A DNA stretch of 64,000 nt. It comes from an uncultured bacterium. Lineage in GTDB: Bacteria > Cyanobacteriota > Vampirovibrionia > Gastranaerophilales > Gastranaerophilaceae. Position numbers and translations under genes: made by a program. Position 1 is the first letter of the stretch. Each line of letters starts with the position of its first letter. Below are positions 43,863 to 52,094 of this stretch, one piece after another. The notes under the pieces are model-generated. The model saw only the letters and a program-made list of their open reading frames with translations. It ran no database searches and was not told the origin of the DNA. The stretch covers positions 257,069 to 321,068 of the forward strand of contig CACWTN010000001.1 of assembly GCA_902763805.1 (NCBI GenBank), in the 5' to 3' direction.

Positions 43863-45356
43863 ATGTTAGATACATCAGCTTTTGGTAAAAATGATATCAG
43901 GGGAATTTACGGTGAAAATGTAACTGAAGAACTTTTTTATTATGCAGGACGCGGTTTTGTGCAGTATCTTGTGAAAGAATCAAGACGTGTTCCTTCTGAA
44001 ATTTGGATTACGGTTTGCAGAGATGCAAGACTTCATTCACCTGCGCTTTCAAAATCATTAATTGAAGGTATTCGTTCCTGCGGAGCTAACGTTGTGGATA
44101 TGGGACTTGCTCCTACGCCAATAGGATATTATTCAGAAGCAGCAGGGCTTCCGCATTATCTGACAAAATATCTTCCTGTTACGGGTGCGCTTGTTATCAC
44201 GGCAAGCCACAATCCGAGTCAGTATAACGGTATGAAGATGACTTATGCAAAACAAACTCTTGGCGAAGAACAGATAAAAGTTGTTAAGGCTTTAACGGAA
44301 GAAGAATATAAACTTCAGATTCCGCCTGTTGGATTTGGTCAGCTTGTTGAATATGATTTGATACCAGATTATATAAATGATATGAAAAACAGATTCGGAA
44401 GAATCGGTGAAGGAATAAAAGTTGTAGTGGATTCTGCTAACGGTACGGGCGGTGTTGTCGGTCCAAAATTATACAGAGCATTAGGATGCGAAGTTATTGA
44501 GCTTTATTCGCTTCCTGACGGAAGATTTCCTCACCACCATCCAAATCCGAGCGATGAAAAAACACTTAATGATATTAAAAAAGCAGTCGTTGCAAATAAA
44601 GCCGACTTAGGTATTGCTTTTGACGGCGACAGTGACAGAATAGGCGTTATTGATTCAAACGGAAACTCAATGACAGGTGATAAATTACTTTTAATCTATT
44701 CCGAAGATATTATCAAAGAATACAATAAAAAAGACATAAAACCTGTAATTGTATCCGAAGTAAAATGCTCACAGGTTCTCTATGACACCATAAACGCTAA
44801 CGGCGGTATTGCAGTTATGTGCAAAACAGGTCACGGCTACATAAAAGCAAAAATGCGCGAAACAGGTGCGGTTCTTGCGGGTGAAATGAGCGGACACACA
44901 TTCTTTAAAGATACTTATTACGGTTTTGATGATGCAATTTATGCAGGATGCAGAATTATTGAAATTATTGCAAACAGAAAAAAACAAAATCCTGAGTTCA
45001 AGATTACAGATATGCTGAAACCGTTTGAATCAGTATTCAGCTCTCAGGAAGTAAGACTTGCCTGCCCGAACTCGCTGAAAGCTCCGACTTTGGAAAGTTT
45101 TCAGGCAGTAATAGCTGAAAATCCCGATTTCTTCGGAAGAAAAATTGAAGACATTATTACAATAGACGGTATGAGAATAGTATTTGCTGATGGCGGCGGA
45201 TTTGCGCTAATCAGACAAAGCAATACCGAACCGGTATTTACACTGAGATTTGAAGCAGATTCAAAAGAATACGCACAGAAATATGAAGAGCTGATGGTTA
45301 ACAAACTTTTGGAAATTATCCAAAACTTTTCAAAAAATCTTGCCGGTGTAAACTAG
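43863..45356 (+). CDS. Phosphomannomutase/phosphoglucomutase
   Basis: Alpha-D-phosphohexomutase, 497 residues, four domains. Phosphoserine loop VITASHNPSQYNGMKM (residues about 117-132), metal loop AFDGDSDRIGVID near residue 255, sugar-binding loop GEMSGHTFFKD and phosphate-binding RQSNTEPVFTLRFEAD at the C-terminus. Makes sugar-1-phosphates for envelope polysaccharides. GGAG precedes ATG. Confidence 0.94.
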   Translation: MLDTSAFGKNDIRGIYGENVTEELFYYAGRGFVQYLVKESRRVPSEIWITVCRDARLHSPALSKSLIEGIRSCGANVVDMGLAPTPIGYYSEAAGLPHYLTKYLPVTGALVITASHNPSQYNGMKMTYAKQTLGEEQIKVVKALTEEEYKLQIPPVGFGQLVEYDLIPDYINDMKNRFGRIGEGIKVVVDSANGTGGVVGPKLYRALGCEVIELYSLPDGRFPHHHPNPSDEKTLNDIKKAVVANKADLGIAFDGDSDRIGVIDSNGNSMTGDKLLLIYSEDIIKEYNKKDIKPVIVSEVKCSQVLYDTINANGGIAVMCKTGHGYIKAKMRETGAVLAGEMSGHTFFKDTYYGFDDAIYAGCRIIEIIANRKKQNPEFKITDMLKPFESVFSSQEVRLACPNSLKAPTLESFQAVIAENPDFFGRKIEDIITIDGMRIVFADGGGFALIRQSNTEPVFTLRFEADSKEYAQKYEELMVNKLLEIIQNFSKNLAGVN

Positions 45357-45374
45357 AAAAAAGAATAAAAAAAA

Positions 45375-45403
45375 AGAGGTTCTGTTAACTAAACAGAACC
45401 TCT
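45375..45403. terminator. Bidirectional terminator
   Basis: AGAGGTTCTGTT (45375-45386) pairs with AACAGAACCTCT (45392-45403); A-run on the left and T-run on the right, so it can end both the mutase gene and the convergent 108-aa gene. Confidence 0.95.
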
Positions 45404-45418
45404 TTTTTATGTTAAATC

Positions 45419-45745
45419 TTAAGCGTTCGGACTTTCGTATTCAATGCCCATTCCTTTAAGCGCACCGATAAATCTTTCTGCGCATGCATACTGAACTTCA
45501 GGCGGAACAACACGCAAAATTTCAACAGTTTTTGAAATAATCGGGTCTTTGTCATACCATCTTGCGCCGTTAACAGGTTTTACCAAATCGTAGAATCTGT
45601 CCAATGCTTCTTTTGATACTTTTTCTTCCAGTTTATCCAAAAAAACTACCGCATGTTCTCTGAGTTCATCCTGATAGTTCTTTAATAATTCTATAACTTC
45701 TAACAACTTAGGGTCATGGTCATACCACCTTTTATACGTTGCCAT
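45419..45745 (-). CDS. Hypothetical protein with duplicated WYDxDP motif, 108 aa
   Basis: Not recognised. Two internal repeats are visible: YKRWYDHDPKLLEVIELLKNY near the start and GARWYDKDPIISKTVEILRVV near residue 60, each followed by a helical segment. No Cys cluster, no signal peptide. It overlaps the murA stop (TAATG), so it is translationally coupled to murA. Confidence 0.8.
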   Translation of the reverse strand: MATYKRWYDHDPKLLEVIELLKNYQDELREHAVVFLDKLEEKVSKEALDRFYDLVKPVNGARWYDKDPIISKTVEILRVVPPEVQYACAERFIGALKGMGIEYESPNA

Positions 45746-47070
45746 TACAATATCCCCCTTATATTCATACCAGAAGAAGCAGTTCCCTCTGTTATATTTT
45801 CATCATTATATCTTTTAATTTTAGCACCGAGTGCTGATAATTTTTGTTCAAATTCTTCATATCCTCTGTCGATATGGTGAAGCTTTTCGACAATGGTTTC
45901 ACCGTTAGCCATAAGCCCGGCAATAACGAGTGCTGCACCTGCTCTGAGGTCGCTTGCCGCAACAGTAGCGCCCGTAAGGTTTTTAACCCCTTTGATAATA
46001 GCGTGATTTCTGTCCTGATGGATATCAGCGCCCATTCTTCTGAGGTCAGGAACCTGCATAAATCTGTTTTCGTAAAGGCTTTCCGTGATAATTCCGACAC
46101 CGTTTGCGGTTGTCAAAAGTGTCATTGCAATAGCCTGTAAGTCTGTCGGAAATCCAGGATACGGCTGAGTTACAAAATTTATTGAGTTCAGTCTGTTTTT
46201 ACAGCTTACTTCAATTGTTGTCGGCTCAACAAGTTTAATGCTTGCACCCATTTTAATTAATTTGTCGTTAAAGAATGTAAGATGAGCCGGATAAACATTT
46301 TTTATTATGGCTTTTCCCCTTGTCGCAACAACTGCTGCCATAAAAGAACCTGCTTCAATTCTGTCGGGAATGGTTGTGTATTCTGCCGGGTGCAGACTGT
46401 CAAGTTTAACACCGTTAATAACGATTTCAGAAGTTCCCGCACCTGAAATATCAGCGCCTAAAGTATTCAGGAAGTTTGCCAAATCAACGATTTCAGGTTC
46501 CTGAGCTGCATTTTGAATACGTGTTGAACCTTCCGCTGTTACTGAAGCCAGCATAAGATTTTCTGTTGCACCAACTGACGGGATATCAAGATAAATATCT
46601 GTTCCGACAAGTTTTGATGCTTTTGCGTGAACGTATCCGTTTTCGATTTTAATTTTTGCTCCGAGAGCTTCAAGACCTTTGATATGAAAATCAACCCTTC
46701 TTTCACCGATAGCACAGCCACCCGGAAGTGCAACAATTGCTTCACGGCAGCGTGACATCAGAGCTCCGAGGATTATGAATGATGCTCTCATTTTGCTGAC
46801 AAGTTCGTATTTTGCGGTAATTGATGATATGTCGCTTGCATCAACAATAACGGATTTTTCCGCTCTGTTATAAACGCAATGAGCGCCTAAGTCCGTTAAA
46901 ACATTGAGCATAATCTCAACATCGGTAAGACGGGGTACGTTATAAATTTTTGTCGAACCCTTAACAAGAATAGTTGCGGCAAGCAGCTTTAAAACAGCAT
47001 TTTTTGCACCGCCTATTGATACTTCACCCTTTAATGTTTCACCGCCAATTATTTTGAACTTCTCAGCCAA
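45745..47070 (-). CDS. murA: UDP-N-acetylglucosamine 1-carboxyvinyltransferase
   Basis: First committed step of peptidoglycan synthesis. 441 residues. Begins FKIIGGETLKGEVSIGGAKNAVLKLLAATIL; the catalytic Cys lies in ALPGGCAIGERRVDFHIKGLEALGA near residue 118; later DRIEAGSFMAAVVATRG and PGFPTDLQAIAM, RADLRAGAALVIAGL-like (ASDLRAGAALVIAGLMANG). The start is a TTG with GGAGGAGA upstream. The 108-aa gene follows with a one-base overlap. Confidence 0.96.
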   Translation of the reverse strand: MAEKFKIIGGETLKGEVSIGGAKNAVLKLLAATILVKGSTKIYNVPRLTDVEIMLNVLTDLGAHCVYNRAEKSVIVDASDISSITAKYELVSKMRASFIILGALMSRCREAIVALPGGCAIGERRVDFHIKGLEALGAKIKIENGYVHAKASKLVGTDIYLDIPSVGATENLMLASVTAEGSTRIQNAAQEPEIVDLANFLNTLGADISGAGTSEIVINGVKLDSLHPAEYTTIPDRIEAGSFMAAVVATRGKAIIKNVYPAHLTFFNDKLIKMGASIKLVEPTTIEVSCKNRLNSINFVTQPYPGFPTDLQAIAMTLLTTANGVGIITESLYENRFMQVPDLRRMGADIHQDRNHAIIKGVKNLTGATVAASDLRAGAALVIAGLMANGETIVEKLHHIDRGYEEFEQKLSALGAKIKRYNDENITEGTASSGMNIRGIL

Positions 47071-47155
47071 GGTCTCCTCCAGTTCTAACTAAATAATACT
47101 ATTAATCAAAACTCTTGTAAAGTGGTTAAATTTTTGTTATCGCCAGCGTATGTGA

Positions 47156-47167
47156 TATAATATTCTT
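47156..47167 (+). promoter_or_regulatory. Leaderless-type promoter of the kinase gene
   Basis: TTGTTA at 47134-47139, a 16-bp spacer, TATAAT at 47156-47161, then 6 bases to ATG at 47168. Confidence 0.65.
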
Positions 47168-48814
47168 ATGGGGAAGTTTGATTTATTTAATAAGTTTACA
47201 ACGCCGGTCATTATTATTGGGGAAAATAAAGAAACTGTTTTTACCAATAATACTTTTAAACGTATTTTCAGGGACTTTGATAATATAAAAAAGTTTTCTC
47301 ATAAACTTGATTATGATGCGGTTGCGCTGGAGATTGACAGTACGATGGTCTTTTCTCCTGTTTTTCAGGCTTACAGCTCAAAAGAAGATTTTGTTACGCA
47401 CGTAAAATATCAGACGGCAACAAATGAATACCTGTATTTTGATATGAATTCAACCAAGAAAGGCAAGTATACCGTAATTTTTCTGAAAGACGTTACTGCG
47501 GAAGTAAAACTTGCAAATCTTCAGAAGCAAAACCAAAGTTATCAGAAAAAAATCAGCACGCTTTCGGAAGAAAATGCTTCTATGTCCAAAATTAAACTTC
47601 AGGCACAATCTCAGGCAATGAAGCTTTTATTATTAAATAAAATATCTAATATTATAAGAGAATCAATAAATACTTCGGTAATTTTAAAATCTGCGCTCAG
47701 AGAATTATCGGAAATGTTTGGAGCTTTCAGAGCGTATTATGCAGCTGCCGTTGATGAAGGATTTGTCATAAAGGAATCAACAGATAAAAAAGATATTAAT
47801 AAAACAATTTCTTTTGACAAGTCGGTAAATGATTTTATCGCAGAAAGGAAAGTATCCTGTATAACCTGCAGAAAAGAATACAAAGAAGCTGAACCGTTCA
47901 GGGAAAACGTTCAGAGAATAGTAATGCCAATTTATCACCTTAATAACTTGCTGGGTGTAATAGTTCTTTCCACTAAACAAAAAATTAAACTAGATGATAC
48001 TCTTGAGGTTTTGGAAGGGGTATCTTCACAGCTGGGTAACGCAATAAATCAGGCAGAACTTTACAAGAAAAACGAACAAATGGTTGTGGATTTGAAAAAA
48101 GCTTTGAAAGAGTTAAAGGAAACCCAGTTACAGCTTATTAATTCCGAAAAGATGGCATCTTTGGGTCAGCTTGTTGCAGGTGTTGCACACGAAATAAATA
48201 CTCCGCTTGCGGCGATTAAGTCTAATAATGAGGTTGCAAAAAAATTAATTGAACAGATAGAAGATATTGATTTGAAAGACCTTCTGAAAGAAACAAACGG
48301 CATTGATTCAGAGGCAATAGAAAGAATAAATCTTTTGGTGGTTTCTCTGAGAAAATATGTAAGACTTGATGAGGCAGAGCTTCAGGAAGCCGATATTAAT
48401 CAGGAGATGGACTTAACGCTTGAACTTTTGCGTCATGAAACAAAAAACAGGATAGAGATAGTAAAAAATTACGGGAAAATTCCGCCCGTTAAATGTTATC
48501 CGAATATGCTTAATCAGGTATTTACAAATATCCTGCAAAACGCAATACACGCAATAAAAGACAAGGGGACAATAACTATTGACACAAGTTACAAAAACAA
48601 ACGCCTGACAGTCAAAATAAAAGACGACGGGTGCGGAATAAAAGAACCGCAAAAAATCTTTGACATGGGGTATACGACAAAAGGCGTCGGCGTCGGTACG
48701 GGCATGGGGCTTGCAATTTCGCAAAAAATCATAGAAAAACACAAGGGAAAAATAGACGTAAAAACAAAAATAAATAAGGGCAGCGAGTTCAGTGTTACTA
48801 TCCCTGGTGAGTAA
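47168..48814 (+). CDS. Soluble sensor histidine kinase (PAS-like, GAF-like)
   Basis: 548 residues, no membrane segments. Residues about 1-110 look PAS-like (FTTPVIIIGENKETVFTNNTFKRIF), 115-160 are coiled coil, and 160-300 GAF-like (LSEMFGAFRAYYAA...LLGVIVLSTKQKI). The H-box is GQLVAGVAHEINTPLAAIKSNNEVAKK near residue 343. The ATPase domain has LNQVFTNILQNAIHAIKDKG, KIKDDGCGI and GVGTGMGLAISQKIIEKHKGKI. No response regulator is adjacent. Confidence 0.92.
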   Translation: MGKFDLFNKFTTPVIIIGENKETVFTNNTFKRIFRDFDNIKKFSHKLDYDAVALEIDSTMVFSPVFQAYSSKEDFVTHVKYQTATNEYLYFDMNSTKKGKYTVIFLKDVTAEVKLANLQKQNQSYQKKISTLSEENASMSKIKLQAQSQAMKLLLLNKISNIIRESINTSVILKSALRELSEMFGAFRAYYAAAVDEGFVIKESTDKKDINKTISFDKSVNDFIAERKVSCITCRKEYKEAEPFRENVQRIVMPIYHLNNLLGVIVLSTKQKIKLDDTLEVLEGVSSQLGNAINQAELYKKNEQMVVDLKKALKELKETQLQLINSEKMASLGQLVAGVAHEINTPLAAIKSNNEVAKKLIEQIEDIDLKDLLKETNGIDSEAIERINLLVVSLRKYVRLDEAELQEADINQEMDLTLELLRHETKNRIEIVKNYGKIPPVKCYPNMLNQVFTNILQNAIHAIKDKGTITIDTSYKNKRLTVKIKDDGCGIKEPQKIFDMGYTTKGVGVGTGMGLAISQKIIEKHKGKIDVKTKINKGSEFSVTIPGE

Positions 48815-48990
48815 TAATCGTTAATTTTTGTAAACGTCTGTTTTTTAATATATATCTTAATCATAGCCAAATCACAAATATAATAATAATTAACTTTTGT
48901 AAAAAAATATAGAAGACCAGACACAAAAATGTAAAAATATGATATATTAATAAAGCTAAGATTAAGTGTAAAAATTACATTAATTAATTT

Positions 48991-49014
48991 GAATGTAACA
49001 AAAACTTAACAAAT
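48991..49014 (+). promoter_or_regulatory. 24-bp repeat upstream of the HEAT gene (Pho-box-like)
   Basis: Contains the direct repeat TAACAAA-AACT-TAACAAA (48996-49013), that is, two 7-mers with an 11-bp period. The same 24 bp occurs exactly at 53547-53570. The rest of 48815-49105 is an AT-rich non-coding leader. Confidence 0.5.
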
Positions 49015-49105
49015 CCGAAAGATAAAGCAATTTTAGAAAACAACAATACTTTATATAACTGTGTAGAAGTTAGATAACCATGTTTACATTTGGAGGTAAA
49101 GTAGT

Positions 49106-49960
49106 ATGACAATTACAGTAAACAGCAAAAAGAAACAAGTAAAGAAAACTTTTCAGGAACTTATTAACGACCTGATGGGTTCAAGTTCCGAAAAAGTTCG
49201 TTATAATGCTGCCCGTGTTTTAGGTGAAATGGGCGACTCAAAAGCTGTTGAACCGTTAATCAATGTATTAAAGAATGATAAAAACGGTTCTGTTCGTTTA
49301 TATGCTGCCCGTGCGTTAGGTGAACTCGGCGACAGCAAAGCTACTGAACACTTAATCGAATCATTACGTGAAGACAGAAATGTTGATGTAAGAGTTCGTG
49401 CAGCAAGAGCATTAGGCAGATTAGGCGGTAAGATTGTAGTTGAACCGCTTGTTGAAGCTTTAAACGATGAAAACTCTCAGGTTTGTATCACAGCAACTGA
49501 TGCGTTAATTGAAATCGGTGACGTTGCTACAGATGCTTTAATGAAGTCTTTAGACCACGAAAAAGTTAACGTAAGATGTGATGCTACCAGAGCTTTGGGC
49601 GAAATCGGAAACAAAAAATGCGTTGATAAGATTATCAACATGTTATATGACGAATGGGTTAACGTAAGAATTTATGCAGTAACTTCTTTGGGTAAATTAA
49701 ACGATACAAAGGCAGTTCCTGCATTAATTGATGTTATGAAGAACCGTTCTGAAAATGATTTGGTAAGAGCAGGTGCAGCAGCAGCTTTAGGTGTACTTCG
49801 CGACCAGAGAGCACTGCTTCCGTTAAGAGAATTGATTATGGAAGCTGAAGAACTTGGTGAACTCGAAGATACAGCACTTAAATCATTTAAGAAAATTATG
49901 GCTGCTAACTGGCAGGCTATCCCCGGAGCAACTCAGCAGAAAAAACCTGCAGCAGTTTAA
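49106..49960 (+). CDS. HEAT-repeat protein (PBS-lyase type)
   Basis: 284 residues, almost entirely HEAT repeats of about 31 residues: VRYNAARVLGEMGDSKAVEPLINVLKN, VRLYAARALGELGDSKATEHLIESL, VRVRAARALGRLGGKIVVEPLVEAL and so on, about seven in total. Such proteins serve as scaffolds or, in cyanobacteria, phycobilin lyase relatives; no lyase role is claimed. The ribosome-binding site TTTGGAGG is strong and the codon use looks optimised, suggesting high expression. A terminator follows. Confidence 0.9.
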   Translation: MTITVNSKKKQVKKTFQELINDLMGSSSEKVRYNAARVLGEMGDSKAVEPLINVLKNDKNGSVRLYAARALGELGDSKATEHLIESLREDRNVDVRVRAARALGRLGGKIVVEPLVEALNDENSQVCITATDALIEIGDVATDALMKSLDHEKVNVRCDATRALGEIGNKKCVDKIINMLYDEWVNVRIYAVTSLGKLNDTKAVPALIDVMKNRSENDLVRAGAAAALGVLRDQRALLPLRELIMEAEELGELEDTALKSFKKIMAANWQAIPGATQQKKPAAV

Positions 49961-49980
49961 GGTTATAAATAATTGATAAA

Positions 49981-50010
49981 AAGAACCGCTTTTTAAGCGG
50001 TTCTTTTTTT
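49981..50010 (+). terminator. Terminator of the HEAT gene
   Basis: AAGAACCGCTT (49981-49991) pairs with AAGCGGTTCTT (49995-50005) around TTT; a T-run follows. Confidence 0.95.
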
Positions 50011-50055
50011 TGTGTTTGATTGACAAAAAATTTTTTTAGTGTTTTTATATTCAAT

Positions 50056-50664
50056 ATGAGAACGGACAGTATAAGTTTCGGTGCAAAACCAATTAACAAT
50101 CCGATAAGAAAAATCTTTGATAGGAAAAGTATAAAATATACAGACTTGCCTGCAGAATTTGTTAAGCTTGAACATACTGATATCAAAGCAATCGACAGTA
50201 TTGCAGAAACTTGGGAAAATGCTCAGTATGCCAAAAAGATAGCAACAGCATCACATTGGATGCAATCATTGCCGATAGAGATATATGCACTAACGGGACA
50301 AAAAGATAATTTTCACAAACTTGATCCAACAAAAATATTTGCTCTTGCTGTGATGAAGCCGGATGATAAGCGAAAAGGGTTTAAGTGGCTTTATTATTTA
50401 CAGGTAAAACCAGAGATGATAAATGTAGATAATAACGGAAGAAAATTCTATAGACATACCGGTACGGCTATGCTTAATTCTCTAAAAAGGATTTATAGCA
50501 AGATATCATTGTATTCAACCGAAAGTAAAAATGTAAAGGCATTTTATGAAAATAACGGCTTCGTAGAAGATTATACCGGGGAAAATCATTATATATGGAC
50601 TTCCAATATAATATCCCGATTGAAACTTAAGTTAGAAAAAATGATGATTAAATTTGGGTTATAA
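50056..50664 (+). CDS. GNAT-like acetyltransferase with SFGAK N-terminus
   Basis: 202 residues from the ATG at 50056. GNAT-type C-terminal part: RHTGTAMLNSLKRIYSKISLYSTESKNVKAFYENNGFVEDYTG. The N-terminus MRTDSISFGAKP resembles the SFGA(K) N-terminal motif that I associate with proteins of the Gastranaerophilales lineage. No ribosome-binding site is seen; TTGACA at 50020 and an AT-rich -10 about 7 bases before the ATG suggest another leaderless mRNA, less clearly than elsewhere. The acceptor is unknown. Confidence 0.75.
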   Translation: MRTDSISFGAKPINNPIRKIFDRKSIKYTDLPAEFVKLEHTDIKAIDSIAETWENAQYAKKIATASHWMQSLPIEIYALTGQKDNFHKLDPTKIFALAVMKPDDKRKGFKWLYYLQVKPEMINVDNNGRKFYRHTGTAMLNSLKRIYSKISLYSTESKNVKAFYENNGFVEDYTGENHYIWTSNIISRLKLKLEKMMIKFGL

Positions 50665-50693
50665 AATCGTTTGTTTATTAGACAAATTTTAGT

Positions 50694-50705
50694 TATAATT
50701 TTGGT
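50694..50705 (+). promoter_or_regulatory. Leaderless-type promoter of the TPR lipoprotein gene
   Basis: TTGTTT at 50671-50676, a 17-bp spacer, TATAAT at 50694-50699, then 6 bases to ATG at 50706. Confidence 0.7.
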
Positions 50706-51275
50706 ATGAAAAAGTTTATTATACTATCAATCATACTTTTAAATTGTCTTGGCTGTATAGCTGGCAGTTCCGAGCTTTCCAAACAGGCAACCGCATTTTA
50801 CAGTGATAATAATCAGGTTAAAACAATGGATTTAATCCTGCAAATAAACGAAAAGGACAGAAAGGCTCAGGATTGGCTTTTGTTAGGGAATGTTATGGCA
50901 GATTCTCTGAAAATGGAAGATGCCGCTTATATGTATAAAAAGGCAATAGAAAAAGACAAAAAATGTTACAGAGCATATTATAATCTTGGTAATTATTATT
51001 TTGACCACGGCAGATTTGCTGAAGCATTAGAAAATTATTCAAAAGCGTACAAGCTAAGTCCTGAAAATCCTTATATTTGTTATAATCTTGGCTGTGCGGC
51101 ATTAAAACTCGGCGATTTGAACAAAGCAAAGCTGTATTTTTACAAGGCTGTAATGTTTGATTCTAATGTTCCTGAGTTTCATTACAATTTAGCTTATGTA
51201 TATAAAAAATTAAACAAAGAAAAACTGGCTCAGCCGTATTTGGATAACTATAACAAGCTGATGGAAAACAGATAA
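50706..51275 (+). CDS. TPR-repeat lipoprotein
   Basis: 189 residues. N-terminal signal ends in a lipobox-like LGC (MKKFIILSIILLNCLGCIAGS), so it is probably lipid-anchored outside the cytoplasm. TPR units follow, for example YRAYYNLGNYYFDHGRFAEALENYSKAYKLSPE and YICYNLGCAALKLGDLNKAKLYFYKAVMFD. Its stop overlaps the ATG of the phosphoesterase gene (TAATG). Confidence 0.88.
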   Translation: MKKFIILSIILLNCLGCIAGSSELSKQATAFYSDNNQVKTMDLILQINEKDRKAQDWLLLGNVMADSLKMEDAAYMYKKAIEKDKKCYRAYYNLGNYYFDHGRFAEALENYSKAYKLSPENPYICYNLGCAALKLGDLNKAKLYFYKAVMFDSNVPEFHYNLAYVYKKLNKEKLAQPYLDNYNKLMENR

Positions 51276-52027
51276 TGTATATAACGGCAGGAATTTTTTT
51301 AATATTATTTATCTGGGGATTTTTTATTGAACCTGAGCTTTTGACTGTAAAACGATATAAAGCTAAAAATTTATCGGGGAAAAAAATAGTTTTTGTAAGT
51401 GATTTTCACGTCGGGAAAGGTGATATTTCACGCCTCAGAAGAATAGTAAAAACAATAAATGAGCTAAAACCTGACCTTGTTTTATCCGGGGGTGATTATA
51501 TAAAAGGACATTCAGGAAGATTTTCAATGCCTGTGGAAAAAATAGCAGGAGAATTGAGGAATATAGAGGCTCCTGTTGTGTCGGTTCTTGGTAATCATGA
51601 TATTAATTTTGATAAATTTTCGGTAAAAAATGCGCTGGAACAAAACGGTATAAAGGTTTTGGATAATTCCTGTATAAATATGGAAGGGATTTGGATTGCC
51701 GGTGTCGGCGGAAAAAGTGTTGAATCTTCTCAGATAGAACTTGCGCTTGAAAATGCAGCACGACCGAATATTTTTATATCACATACGCCTGATGTTTATT
51801 ATGACGTGAAAGAAGATGTTGACCTGATTCTTGCAGGTCATGTTCACGGCGGTCAGGTAAGAATACCGTTTTGGGGGGCGTTAATTTGTCCGTCAAAATA
51901 CGGTGTAAAATTTTCCTGCGGAGATTTTAAAGAAACCCAAAACAGAATGATTGTAACAAAAGGACTGGGAACAAGCCTTTTGACGGTTCGTTTTTGTGAC
52001 CTTCCCGAAATTGTGGTTATTGAATAA
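51275..52027 (+). CDS. Membrane-anchored metallophosphoesterase (YkuE-like)
   Basis: 250 residues. One N-terminal membrane helix, then calcineurin-type motifs: FVSDFHVG (D-x-H), LVLSGGDYI (GD), VLGNHDIN (GNHD), FISHTPDV and LAGHVHGGQVRIP (GHxH). Family members hydrolyse phosphoesters such as UDP-sugar lipids. Translationally coupled to the TPR lipoprotein. Confidence 0.92.
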   Translation: MYITAGIFLILFIWGFFIEPELLTVKRYKAKNLSGKKIVFVSDFHVGKGDISRLRRIVKTINELKPDLVLSGGDYIKGHSGRFSMPVEKIAGELRNIEAPVVSVLGNHDINFDKFSVKNALEQNGIKVLDNSCINMEGIWIAGVGGKSVESSQIELALENAARPNIFISHTPDVYYDVKEDVDLILAGHVHGGQVRIPFWGALICPSKYGVKFSCGDFKETQNRMIVTKGLGTSLLTVRFCDLPEIVVIE

Positions 52028-52094
52028 TTAAATATATATATTTAGATTGAAAAATGTGTTAATATTAATACGGAAACAGAGAGAAAGAGTTTAT

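Noticed and set aside
49106-49960. Phycobilin lyase
   Set aside because: Only the generic HEAT/PBS repeat is shared; no phycobiliprotein genes are present.
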